This document shows positions 29,150 to 41,400 of a stretch of 64,000 bases of DNA, in pieces. The first letter of the stretch is position 1. Every line of letters begins with the position of its first letter. Made by a program: the position numbers and the translations under genes. Source of the DNA: Hirundichthys speculiger (taxonomy: Eukaryota > Chordata > Actinopteri > Beloniformes > Exocoetidae); assembly GCA_018398805.1 (NCBI GenBank), contig JAGFBZ010000001.1, forward strand, positions 124,001 to 188,000, read 5' to 3'. Under the pieces are notes generated by a model, which saw only the letters and a list, made by a program, of their open reading frames with translations, was not told where the DNA came from and ran no database searches.

Positions 29150-31310
29150 TTATCATTTCTGCAGTAAATTCAATCATTCTTAACATCTCACACCACAGGA
29201 AAGTCTGAAGAGGGAATCTGAACGCTCAGGAACATCAGAACTTTACCCAGGACTGAAGAAGGGGAACCAAATCAGCCCTGATTATCTTGTGGTTTGTGAT
29301 GGACTTTATCAGCTCCATACAATAAAAGGAAATGTATCTGCTCCCTTTTAGGAATTATTTCTCAATGGGGTTCAGGTCTGGACTCTGTGGTGATCAATCC
29401 ATGTGTGAAAATGATGTCTCACGCTCCCTGAACTACTGTTTCACTATTTGAGCCTGTTGAATCCTGGCATCGTCATCTAGGAATATGTCCGTGCCATCAG
29501 GGGAGAAAGAACTCAATGACGGTATAACCTGGTCATTCAGTATATTCAGGTAGTCAGCTGACCTCATATCTAGCGGTGCACGATAACTATTGAGCCGATA
29601 ACAGGAAATTACGACGTCATTTCGATAAGTCCGATATCATGACGAACGGCCCTGATAACATATATATTTTTGTCAACACCACAGTGCCTCGCTCCCTCTG
29701 AGACCCAAATGACCTGCAGTGAATGTTATATTCAAGTTACGTCGGCATAATCAGAAAAACGAATTACTCAATAAGGAAAATCAAGAATACCTCCTCATGC
29801 CAGAAAACAACTTGTTAACTCGGTCATAATTTACTGACTTGAATTGATATTCGCAGTATTTTCCCACATGTTACACATAAAAAAAATAGAAAAAAAATAG
29901 AAAAGGTCCAAAGAACGGTAAGCAAACGAGGGAATGTGGGAATTTACGTTACACCTTGAATGCAGCATGCGGCACAGCATGCTAATGAAAACAGAGAATA
30001 TGGCGTTGATTGTTTGGAAACTTCTTTAAAGCTTCCGAAGAAGATAGTTCGATGGTTATTTGTGACAAATGCTCCAAGCGAAGGAGGGAAAAAATAGCAC
30101 AAGCTTTAACGCGTCAAACCTGACCAGCCACCTGAAACATAACCATCACTTCAACAGAGTTTTGAAATCGCCCGGGCTGCTAAAGACATTAATGTGTGCA
30201 ACCCAGCAGCAAGTCTCTCCTCTCTCTCCATCTAAAGCTTCCATGAGAAAAAACAAAACACTTCTGAACCTCATTTACTTTAATTAAAGGTATTAATTTG
30301 AATGGAACCACAAGCCAAAATCCTTTAAATGCAATTTTTTGTTACTATAAGTCCACCTTTTCAGTTTATTTACACAGACAAGTCTCACTTGTGTCAGTAC
30401 ATTATGCACTGTGCATTATTTTTTATTGTCATTGAGGAATGCATGTTTTCAGTTAGTAATTCTGATCCATGTGTTTCCATCAGTTCAAGGAGCCTTTATT
30501 TTTTATATCAGTCAGTAATGAACCTTATTAAGTTGATGTGAGATATCAAATAGGTTTGTTTGATAGCTTTATGAAAATGTTTGAGAGGCTTGCCAATAGT
30601 TTTTAATTGGAAAAAATAAATATCTGTTCATTTAAAAAGTCAAAACAATTTTAGATTTTGTTCATAGTATTGATGTAATGATCTTAGGTATATGTGTGTG
30701 TTATCGATTATCGGTATCGGCCTTTAGGAGCTGAAAGTTGTTTGTTATCGGTATCGGTTTTAAAAAACAGTTATCGTGCATCCCTACTCATAACGTGGGT
30801 GAACCTGGACCTGACCAACTGGCAGCACCCCCAGATCACTGCACTGCCCCCACAGGCTTGTAGGTAGGAACCAGGCATGATGGGAGCATCACTTCATCTG
30901 CCTCTCTTCTTACCGTGATGCTCCCATCACTGCTGGAACAGGGTCAATCTGGACTCATCAGACCACATGACCCTTCTTCCATTGATCCAGAGTCCAATAA
31001 ACTGAAGCCTTTTTTTTCCAGCCTTACTGATCAGTGGGTTTTTCTTCAGGCTCCACAGCTGTTTCAGTCCCAATCCCCTCAGTTCCCTCTCAGTTCCCTT
31101 CACATTGTGGGTGTGGAAATGCTCTTACCTTCACTAGTAAACATGGCTGTTGTTTTTTTTTTAATAATTTGATTTAACTAAACGTTTAAGTGTCACGATC
31201 ATTGTTTCCGACCACATTTCTTCCCTGAAGATGATAAGTTCCCTTCTATCCTTCCAGCTTTTGATGTGTTGGACAGCTCTCAACGCAGTTTTAGTAGTTT
31301 CAGTAATCTC
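29150..31310 (-). mobile_element. Tc1-like transposon remnant split by a hAT insertion
   Basis: Flanking pieces 29,150-29,570 and 30,795-31,310 carry text typical of fish Tc1 elements in reverse, such as GGTCTGGACTCTG and GACTCATCAGACCACATGAC. The hAT element at 29,571-30,786 interrupts them. 31,310-32,428 shows no gene beyond a short TTAGGG run. Confidence 0.65.
29571..30786 (+). mobile_element. hAT element copy 1 with BED-finger remnant
   Basis: Ends TAGCGGTGCACGATAAC and GTTATCGTGCATCCCTA are inverted. Flanks CTCATATC and CTCATAAC are an 8-base target duplication with one change. Around 30,069-30,160 the plus strand encodes NSTSFNASNLTSHLKHNHHF, a BED zinc finger. Same family as 52,585-53,639 and 62,339-63,680. 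Confidence 0.88.
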
Positions 31311-32428
31311 CTTAGATGTTTTCTTTGCTTGATACCAATAATTTGACCCTTTTGAAAAGGTTTAACATTTTTTCCATTACCAAAGTATGTGTCTTTTGAC
31401 ATGGTTGTTTAAGACATGAGACTGCATCAGTTAGGGTTAAATAACTTGTTGTCAGCTGAAACATCATCATCCATGCAGTTAGGGTTAGGGTTAGGGTTAG
31501 GGTGCAGTAATTATCCAAGTGGGACGCTCTTACCCATTTTCTGAGTTAAATCCAAGTGGTGGCTTTTTTTTGGATGGGTGTAAAGACAACAGAATTCACA
31601 GAGAGTCACCAAAAAATATCAGACTGCAACACCTGACCCAGTACTGAACCCATACGTATATGGAGGTGACAGTCCTCAGGTGACCAGGTTTACTCACCTG
31701 AGGACTGTAGAACCATTGCATGACACAAATTTCATGCAGTAGTTTAAATTTTTCAAATACCTACCCAAGGTACAAATTGAATTGAATTAAAAGTTTAATA
31801 AACACATGGAACCCTGTTAAGAGTTCAAACCGTCATCCATGGGCACCGCATCAGTTGGTTCTAATTTTACCATCAAAGAGCATCTTCAGTAAATCTTCTC
31901 AATTCTAGTTTCCTCTCTTTGTCCACGATTGTCCCAACTGCTCACCTCAATGAAATGTTGCACACAAGGACGTGAACATCTGTCCACACAAGATCAACGC
32001 TTTACTAAATGTTCTTGATCACTGGCTGCAGAAATACAGCAATCCAAGATGCTGAACGCCAAGCTTCACTGGCAACAAGAATGTCTCTGCTTTCTTTCCA
32101 ACGCTGGATTCAATGTTTATCAAACAGGGAACGTTTGTCTGAAATATTAACATTCATGACATCCATTTTATATGCATCTTTATTGACAAATGAGCCTGTC
32201 TCTACGCACACACACCTACCCCCTCCCCGGTTTGGTCATTGGCACACATGGAAAAATTCCACTTACGAAAAAAAAAAAGCTTCTGACGCAAAAAAAGAGG
32301 AAGTTAAACAAACTTTCTCTGCAGAAACAAAGTCTCCACCTCAGTTTGACAGTCAGAGCCTAAATCATCACAGCAGGGGTTTGATCACATATTTAAAAGA
32401 AAAAAACTAATCTCATTAAAAACTAAAG

Positions 32429-32471
32429 ATGGCACTAAAGAGTCTCTGGACTTTTCTGGTACTGTTAGCAG
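32429..32471 (+). CDS. Siglec-like leader exon
   Basis: Reads [14 protein letters not shown], a secretion signal, and ends in phase 1 at GTATGG. It joins in frame to V-set 1. Copies 2 and 3 have no comparable leader. Confidence 0.8.
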
Positions 32472-35400
32472 GTATGGATGAATCTTTAAATAGTGTATTC
32501 ATGTGTAACCAATTCAAAATGTCTTGTTAAAGTTTGTTGAGTGGATTTTCTTCATGGTAATTGTTTTCTTCCTGACCTAATATGCTGATTAATGTGTCGT
32601 CCCAGGTGCTGTGGGCCAAACTGTGATCTATCAGTTTACCAGAACTTGTGCAGTGAAAGGATCGACTGTCAGCCTCCCCTGCACCTTTGAACCTCTGAAG
32701 TCTGGAAGATTTTTGTCTCGAAACATTGACCTGAAGATCATCAGAGTCCGCTGGTGTCAAAACAATATGTTCTGTCATCGCACCACCCCGTCTGTGTATG
32801 ACAGCGGTTCAAAAACCAACGACACTCGTTATCAGTACCTGGGAGACCTGGAGAGAAACTGCACTTTACAGATCAGAGACATTCAGATGAAAGATGACGC
32901 AACATTTCGGTTCAGAATGGAAGCTAATGATCCTGAAGGACATTTTACCAGTCAAACAGGAGTGAAGGTCACAGTTGTTGGTAAGAACATCACATCTCAG
33001 TTCTGGCACAAATATTACTCACTAATAAAACTTAGAGTTGGGAAACTAATTCACAGAGTTGTGTTGTAGATGAGACTCCACTGAGAGTAAAAAGCTCCAG
33101 TAAAGAGTTCGGACGTGGTGAAACAGTCTCACTGCAGTGCAGCTCTTCAAGCTGCTCTTTCCACCAACTGGAGGTCATCTGGTTCAGAAATGAACACACC
33201 CTCCCAGAGTCTGGACCCACCCTCCAACTCTCCAGCTACTCTGACTGCAGAGGATTCTGGGAACTACACCTGTGCTCTGAAGACCAACAGGGACATGCTG
33301 TCTGAACCGTTCAGTCTGCAGGTGGAAGAAGATCCTAAAGAAGGTCAGTGTTTTCTCTCTGTGATGTGTTAGGACTCTGTGTTTGAATTTACATCTTCTA
33401 CTCCACTGGCCTTTTCGTCCTTCATTTTGACATACAGCTCCATCACACACTGACTCAGTGCTGTTGGTATATTCTGTGGGCGGGAGATGATGTTGTTCAA
33501 CTGTTTCAATAAAACCTCTTTGAGCATGAGTCATCTCCTGTCATTCAACGGCCACCACTGCAGTGCATGCAAGCAGCAGGCACACAACACCTGTATCAGT
33601 TCCTTCAATGTTGATCTTGTCATTCCAGTTCATTTTTTTTCTATTTTTTCCTTCTATTTTCCTTTCTTTATTATATATATTATCTTCCACTTGGTCCATA
33701 GCCGGTTTGTGGGGGCAGCAGCCTAAGTAGGAATATGCGGACCAACTCTCACACGTTTGTACAGGGACTGGACAGCCCGTAACAATGGGCCCAGTACCCA
33801 CAGGACACCTCGAGGGACAAGGTCAAATGTCTTCTCCAAATTCACAAAACACGTGTGAACTGGTGGGGCAAATTCCCATGCTTCTTCCATGATCCTACTG
33901 AGGGCTGTAGAGCTGGTCCAGAGTTCTACAACCGGGACAGAACCCACATTGTTTCCTCCAGGATCTGAGATTCAATTAATCAACCAGACTCTCTTCTCCA
34001 GCACCCCTGCATAGACCTGACCAGGGAGGCTGAGGAGTGTGATTCCCCCTGTAATTGGAACACACCCTCCAGTCCCCCTTCTTAAAAATGGGAACCACCA
34101 CCCCGGTCTGCCAGTCTAGAGGTACTGTCCCTGATTTCCCTGTGATGTTGCAGAGACGTGTCAACCAAGATAGTCCCACAACATCCAGAGCCTTCAGGAA
34201 ATCAGGGCAGATCTCATCCACCTCCAGAGCCCTGTCACCGTGCAGCTTCTTAACTACCTTCAGCAACCTCAGCTCCGGTAATGAACGAGTTCACCTCTAA
34301 GTCCACAGGCTCAGCATCCTCCATGGAAGACATGTTGGTAGGATTGAGAAGGTCCTTGAACTATTCCTTCCACCACCGGACGACATCTCCAGTTGAGGTC
34401 AACAGCACCCTATCCCCACTATCCAGTGTTGGTGAAGCACTGCTTTCCCCACCTGAGCCGTCCGACGGTTTGCCAGAATCTCAGTGGAACCGATCGAAAG
34501 TCTTTTTCCATGGCCTCACCGAACTCCTCCCACCCGAGTTTTCGCCTCAGAGACCACCAAAGCCGCCACCCTCTTGGCCTGCTGATACCCCTCTGCTGAT
34601 TCCAGAGTCCCACAAGCTAACCAAGCCCGGTAGGACTCCTTCTTCAGTCTGAACGCCTCTCTTACCCGAGGTGTCCATCACCAAGTTCAAGGATTGCCGC
34701 CACGACAGGCACCGACGACCTTACGGCCACAGCTCCGGTCAGCCGCTTCAGCAATGGAGGTGCAGAACATGGCCCATTCAGACTCAATGTCCCCCGCCTC
34801 CCCCGGGATGTGATTGAAGCTCTGTCAGAGGTGTGAGTTGAAGATCTTTCTGACAGGTTCCTCTGCCAGACGTTTCCAGCAGACCCTCACTACACGTTTG
34901 GGCCTTCCAGGTCTGACCTGCATTCTCCCGCCATCTGATCCAACTCACCACCAGGTAGTGATCAGTTGACAGCTCAGCTCCTCTCTTCACCCGAGTGTCC
35001 AAAACATACGGCCGAAGATCAGATGATACGACTATAAAGTCGATCATCGATCTACGGCCAAGAGTGTCCTGATACCACGTGCATTTATGGACACTTTTAT
35101 GTTCAAACATGGTGATTGTTATGGACAAACTGTGACAAGCACAGAAGTCCAATAACAAAACACCACTTGGGTTTCAGATCGGAGAGGCCGTTCCTCCCAA
35201 TCAGGCCTCTCCAGGTACCACTGTCATTGCCAATGTGAGCACTGAAGTCCCCCAGCAGAATAAAGGAGTCCTCATTAGAGGGGGGCTTTCCAGCAACCCC
35301 GCCAAGGACTCCAAGAAGGCAGGGTACTCTAAACTGTCATTTGGCGCATAAACGCAAATCACAGTCAGAGCCTGTTCCCCAACCTGAAGGGGCAGAGAAG

Positions 35401-38400
35401 CTACCCTCTCATCTACTGGGGAAAAGCCAAATGTACAGGCTTCAACCTGGTGGGCTATAAGCCTCTTCACCCGAGTGTCCAAAACATACGGCCGCAGATC
35501 CAACTATAAAGTCGATCATCGATCTACGGCCAAGAGTGTCCTGATGCCACGTGCATTTATGGACACTCTTATGTTTGAACATGGTGTTTGTTCTGGACAA
35601 ACTGTGACGAGCACAGAAATCCAACAACAAAACACCACTCAGGTTCAGATCAGAGAGGCCGTTCCTCCCAATCACGCCCCTCCAGCTACCACTGTCATTG
35701 GCCACATGAGCATTGAAGAATAAAGGAGTCCTCATTAGGGGCACTTTCCAGCACCCCCGCCAAGGACTCATAGAAGGCTGTGTACTCTGAACTCTCATTC
35801 AGCGCATAAGTGCAGATGACAGTCAGAAGCCCGTTCCCTGGACCAAAGGCGTAGGGAAGCTACCCTCTCATCTACTGGGGAAAACCCAAATGTACAGGCT
35901 TCAAGCTGAGGGGCTATAAGCAAGCCCACACCAACTCGTCGCCTCTCACCCTGGGAAATGCCAGAGTAGAATGAGGTCCAGTCTCTCTCGAGAAGACTGG
36001 TTCCAGAGCCCAGGCTGTGTGTCGAGGTGAGCCCGACTATATCTAGCCGGTACCTCTCAACCTCACGCACAAGCTCAGGCTCCTTCCCCACAAGAGAGCT
36101 AACGTTGCATGTCCCAGTAGCCAGTTTAGTCAGCCGGGGGTCGGCACACCAAGGCCCATGATGTTGGCTGCCTCCCAAGGCACATTGCACCCGACACCTA
36201 CAGCCCTCCCTGCAGGTGGTGAGTCCACAGGAAGGCAAACCCATGTTGCCCGTTTGGGCTGAGCCCAGCCGGGCACTATGGGCAAAGGCCCGGCCAACAG
36301 CCCCCAGGCCTGGCTCCAGGGTGGGGCCCCGGTGACCCCAGTCTGGGTGAGGGACATCGAGTTCTTGTTTAAATAAACATGGGTGTTGATTGTATTGCAC
36401 TTAGTCTGGCCCATCCCCCAGGACCAGTTTGCCTTGGGTGACCCTACCAGGGGCAAAAGCCCCCAGACAACATAGCTCCCGGGATCACTCAGGCATACAA
36501 ACCCCTCCACCACGTTAAAGTGGCGATTCGGAGAGGGTATTTTTCAGTTGTCTTTCATTAATTGATGGTTAGCAAAAAAATATACGTGGTGCACTACCAC
36601 TACCAGGTGGTACAGAGTGGTCATTTTCTAAGTCAGTAGATCCTATCAGGTCCGTCACTGCAGACAGAGACACAATGGCTGAAAATGACCATTTAGGAGA
36701 TTGACCCTCTTACAATTCCATCCACGGTTTTACCCCGGGCCCCCTGCTGGAAATGCAGTTTGAGTTGCAGTTCAGCGTGTCCTGGTTCTGGCTCAGAATC
36801 TTCTCCCACTTGGGCAAGTGCAATATAGGAGCGCATCCAGGAGGCATCCTGGATGCATGTTGACTACGTGGTAAAATTGTACAACTATGTCTATATAGAG
36901 CTCCTTTCTAGCCTGGGAACCATTCAAGGCACATGAAAGTTTTACAAGCTACAAGTGTAGGCTGTTAGTTTGAAACTAGAGACTAAGTGTCTTTCCTCTG
37001 GCAACAGTGAGTTTTAGTTAGCAACCCTTGCTTCATTAGCATGAATTGATGGACAGCGAGTAGAGACGAGTTACAACTGTTTCCTCTGTGCATCCCAATA
37101 TAAGCATCGCCCGTGGTGCAAGGAAACTGGTCTGGAGCTTACTGCACCCATGTGACAATAGACACAATCACATATGTGGTGTGAGAAAAGAAAAAAAGTT
37201 TTTTTCAAGAAAGACAAAGTTTCCACCTCAAAGTTTGACAGTCAGAGCCTAAATCAGGGGTGGGATAATCCAGTCGTCAAGGGCCAGTGTCCTGCATGTC
37301 TTATAAGTTTCCCTGCTTCAGCACACCTGATTCAAAAGAATGGATCATTAACAGTCTAATGCAGACCTTGATGACAAGCTGATGGTTGACTTGCTGATTG
37401 TCACAAAAGTAATCTGTTCATCACTGTGCTGTTTGCAGCTGCTGTGATCTATCAGTTTACCAGAACTTGTGCAGTGAAAGGATCGACCGTCACCCTCCCC
37501 TGCACCTTCACACCTCTGAGGTCTGATAATCTGAAGATGATCAGAGTCCGCTGGTATCGTATGAGTTTGCTCAGTTATGGCTTTGGCTCATCTGTGTATG
37601 ACAGCGGTTCAAAAACCAACGACCCTCGTTATCAGTACCTGGGAGACCTGAAGAGAAACTGCACTTTACAGATCAGAGACATTCAGAAGGAAGATGACGC
37701 AACATTTCTGTTTAGAATGGAAGCTAATAATACTAGAGGACATTTTAGAGGCCAAACAGGAGTGAAGGTCACAGTTGCTGGTAAGAACACATTCTTAATT
37801 CAAACACAAATATTACTCAGTAATAAACCTGAGAGTTGTGGAAACTAATTCACAGAGTTGTGTTGTAGATGAGACTCCACTGAGAGTAAAAAGCTCCAGT
37901 AAAGAGTTCAGACGTGGTGAAACAGTCTCACTGCAGTGCAGCTCTTCAAGCTGCTCTTTCCCACCAACTGGAGGTCATCTGGTTCAGAGATGAACACACC
38001 CTCCCAGAGTCTGGACCCACCCTCCAACTCAGCCCTCTGATTGCAGAGGATTCTGGGAACTACACCTGTGCTCTGAAGACCAACATGAGGACGACATCAG
38101 ATCCATTCAGTCTGCAGGTGGAAGAAGATCCTAAAGGAGGTCAGTGTTTTCTCTCTGTGAATGTTCATTTTGACATACAGCTCCATCACACACTGACTCA
38201 GTGCTGTTGGGATATTCTGTGGGCGGGAGATGATGTTGTTCAACTGTTTTAATAACCTCTTTGAGCATGAGTCATCTCCAGTCATTCGACGCCACCACTG
38301 CAGTGCATGCAAGCAGCAGGCCACACAACACCTGTATCAGTTCCTTCAATGTTGATCTTGTCATTCCAGTTTTTTTTGTTGTTTTCATTTCCTTATTATT

Positions 38401-41400
38401 TTTCAGTTGTCCTTCATTAATTGGTGGTTGGCAAAAAGATAAAACTACCACTACCAGGTGGTACGAAGTGGTCATTTTCTAAATCAGTAGATCCTATCAG
38501 GTCCGTCACTGCAGACAGAGACACAGCGGCTGAAAAGGACCAATTAAGAGATCGACCCTCTTACAAGTTCCAGCCTCCATGGTTTTACCCCGGGCCCCCT
38601 GCTGGAAATGCAAATTAAATCTGTTCAGCGTGTCCTGGGTCGGGCTCAGAATCTTCTCTCAGTTGACATCAAGGAGGCATCCTAACCAGATACCTGGTCC
38701 ACCTCAGTTGGCAACTTTCAATGTGGAGAAGCAGCACCTTTCAGCTTTACAGAACTTCCTGGAGCGCTGAACTTGTCTCCCTACCCCTAAGCCCCCCCCC
38801 CCCCCCCCAAAAAAAAAAAAAAAAAAAAGTAATTTGACTAGATGGTAAAATTGTACAATGATGTACCGGGATTTAACCACATATTGAAAAGAAAAATCAA
38901 CTCATTAAAACTTCAAGGCAGGAAATTTTAAAATTTCTTTTTAGATGTGGTCATGACTGGATTTTATTTATGGTGTTTGCTGTTGACTTGCTGATTGTAA
39001 CAAAAGTAATCTGTTCATCACTGTGTTGTTTGCAGCTGCTGTGATCTATCAGTTTACCAGAACTTGTGCAGTGAAAGGATCGACCGTCACCCTCCCCTGC
39101 ACCTTCACACCTCGGAAGTCTGATAACCTGAAGATCATCAGAGTCCGCTGGTATCGTATGAGATTCCTCAGTTTTTTCTCTGGCTTGTCTGTGTATGACA
39201 GCGGTTCAAAAAGCCAACGACCCTCGTTATCAGTACCTGGGAGACCTGGAGAGAAACTGCACTTTACAGATCAGAGACATTCAGAAGGAAGATTACGCAA
39301 CATTTCGGTTCAGAATGGAAGCTAATGATCCTGCAGGACATTTTACTGGCCAAACAGGAGTGAAGGTCACAGTTGTCAGTAAGGACAACGCATCTCAATT
39401 CTAGCATAAATATTACAGATCAATATACCTGAGAGTTGTGGAAACTAATTCAGAGTTGTGTTGTAGATGAGACTCCACTGAGAGTAAAAAGCTCCAGTAA
39501 AGAGTTCAGACGTGGTGAAACAGTCTCACTGCAGTGCAGCTCTTCAAGCTGCTCTTTCCACCAACTGGAGGTCATCTGGTTCAGAGATGAACACACCCTC
39601 CCAGAGTCTGGACCCACCCTCCAACTCAGCCCTACCTGACTGCAGAGGATTCTGGGAACTACACCTGTGCTCTGAAGACCAACAGGGACATGCTGTCTGA
39701 AACGTTCAGTCTGCAGGTGGAGGAGGTTCCTGAAGCGGGTCAGTCTGAACAGCTTTTCCTCTCTGTATCATGTTGGACTGTGACTCTGGTTTTCTAACCT
39801 CAAACTTCACCCTGATAAAGCCAACTGACAGTTCTCTTTCATTATTGAGTTTGTGACAACACCAACATGACAGAAGCGCATCTATAGAGCGATTTGATGT
39901 CTCTAGACATGCCGTTTTGGTACGATTCTGAGAGATGTTTTTAAAGCAAATGCGTTCAGTTCTTCACGGTTGTTTGATGGAGAATTTGAATTTTCTCCTT
40001 TTAAATAACATACAATTGATTTCAATTTAAATTGATGTGCGATGGCCAAATCCATCCACTCTAAGGTGGTAACTCTCTCACTTGTCTTCATTCTTTCACC
40101 CAAATAATATACGTTACTTATACTTTAGTTTTACTGAGTGATTTAAATACATGCGTTCTGTTTGTTAGCATTCACTAGTGACGTTATGAGATGTGCCGAG
40201 GCTTGGAGGCGTGTGTCAGTAATGGAGCGGGCATTTCTGTGACGCGCGTATCATAACATATGACAACATAACATATCATAATATAACATATATGTGACAC
40301 TATATATTAACATATATTATCACATATAAATCACAACACATTATGGAGGATATTTATACATCTAAACTTTTAATATATTTTGGAATATATAAACACATTT
40401 TACAGTCATGGAAAAAATTATTTGACCACCATTTTTTCTTCACTTTCTTGTTCATTTTAATACCTGGTACCACTAAACGTCATCATGTGACTAAAACAGA
40501 CAGAAAAGAAAACACTGAATGCATAAAAGCAGTGTTTTTGGCAGTACAGGCCATAGCTATTGATGTAAAAACTTAAGTGATTTAGGTTATAATCAAGAAA
40601 ACCATGGAAAATGATAAGATATCAGCTCTTAAATAAAACTCTTATGAGTAATCTTTGTGGTTATCGTTATGTTTGTCCAAACAAATGTACCTTTAGTTGT
40701 ACCAGGCATTAAAATGAACAAGAAACTGAAGAAAACAAGGGTGGTCCAATAATTTTTTCCATGACTGTATATTCATCCATAATATATTGCAATATATGGA
40801 ATCACATATGTGATAATGTATGTAGAGAATTTATTTGGTCATACGTTCTTTGTAATTCATAATCATTCCCAAGGGCCATGACAGATAAATATTCAATGCG
40901 CCACAACCAGCTGTGGTTGAGATCCAGCTGCCTGTGATTATAAACCTGTCCAGTAGGTGGTGCACATGACGCTTCTAGTAATGAACCCTTTCTGGAACCG
41001 ACTGGCTCCAGTGGTTCAAAGCCTCATGAGGCTTCATCTCACCATCACTAGCGTGCACATTTAGTTCATTTATGTATTTTTATCGACTCATTGATTTCAC
41101 TAATTCTTGTTCCTTGCTGTTTCCTTCCTCATCACTGGGAGTTTAGCCAAACAAGATGAAGAGCACTTAAATGCATGCTGGAATGATTGGACTGCACCAC
41201 CAACTCCTGCTGGAGAGGGGAATTTTTATTTCCGTTAGTTAAATTGAATGAGTTACTTTGGGTTGAAGACTTATATTTACGAGTTTCGGGTGTAGCGTTT
41301 ATTTTGATGTTTACGTATAAGAACAAATGTATCTGTAGATGCCGTTGTGTGTCGTTAGTGGTTGTATTTTTAGTGTACATACAGTTTATACCCCCTGTGT

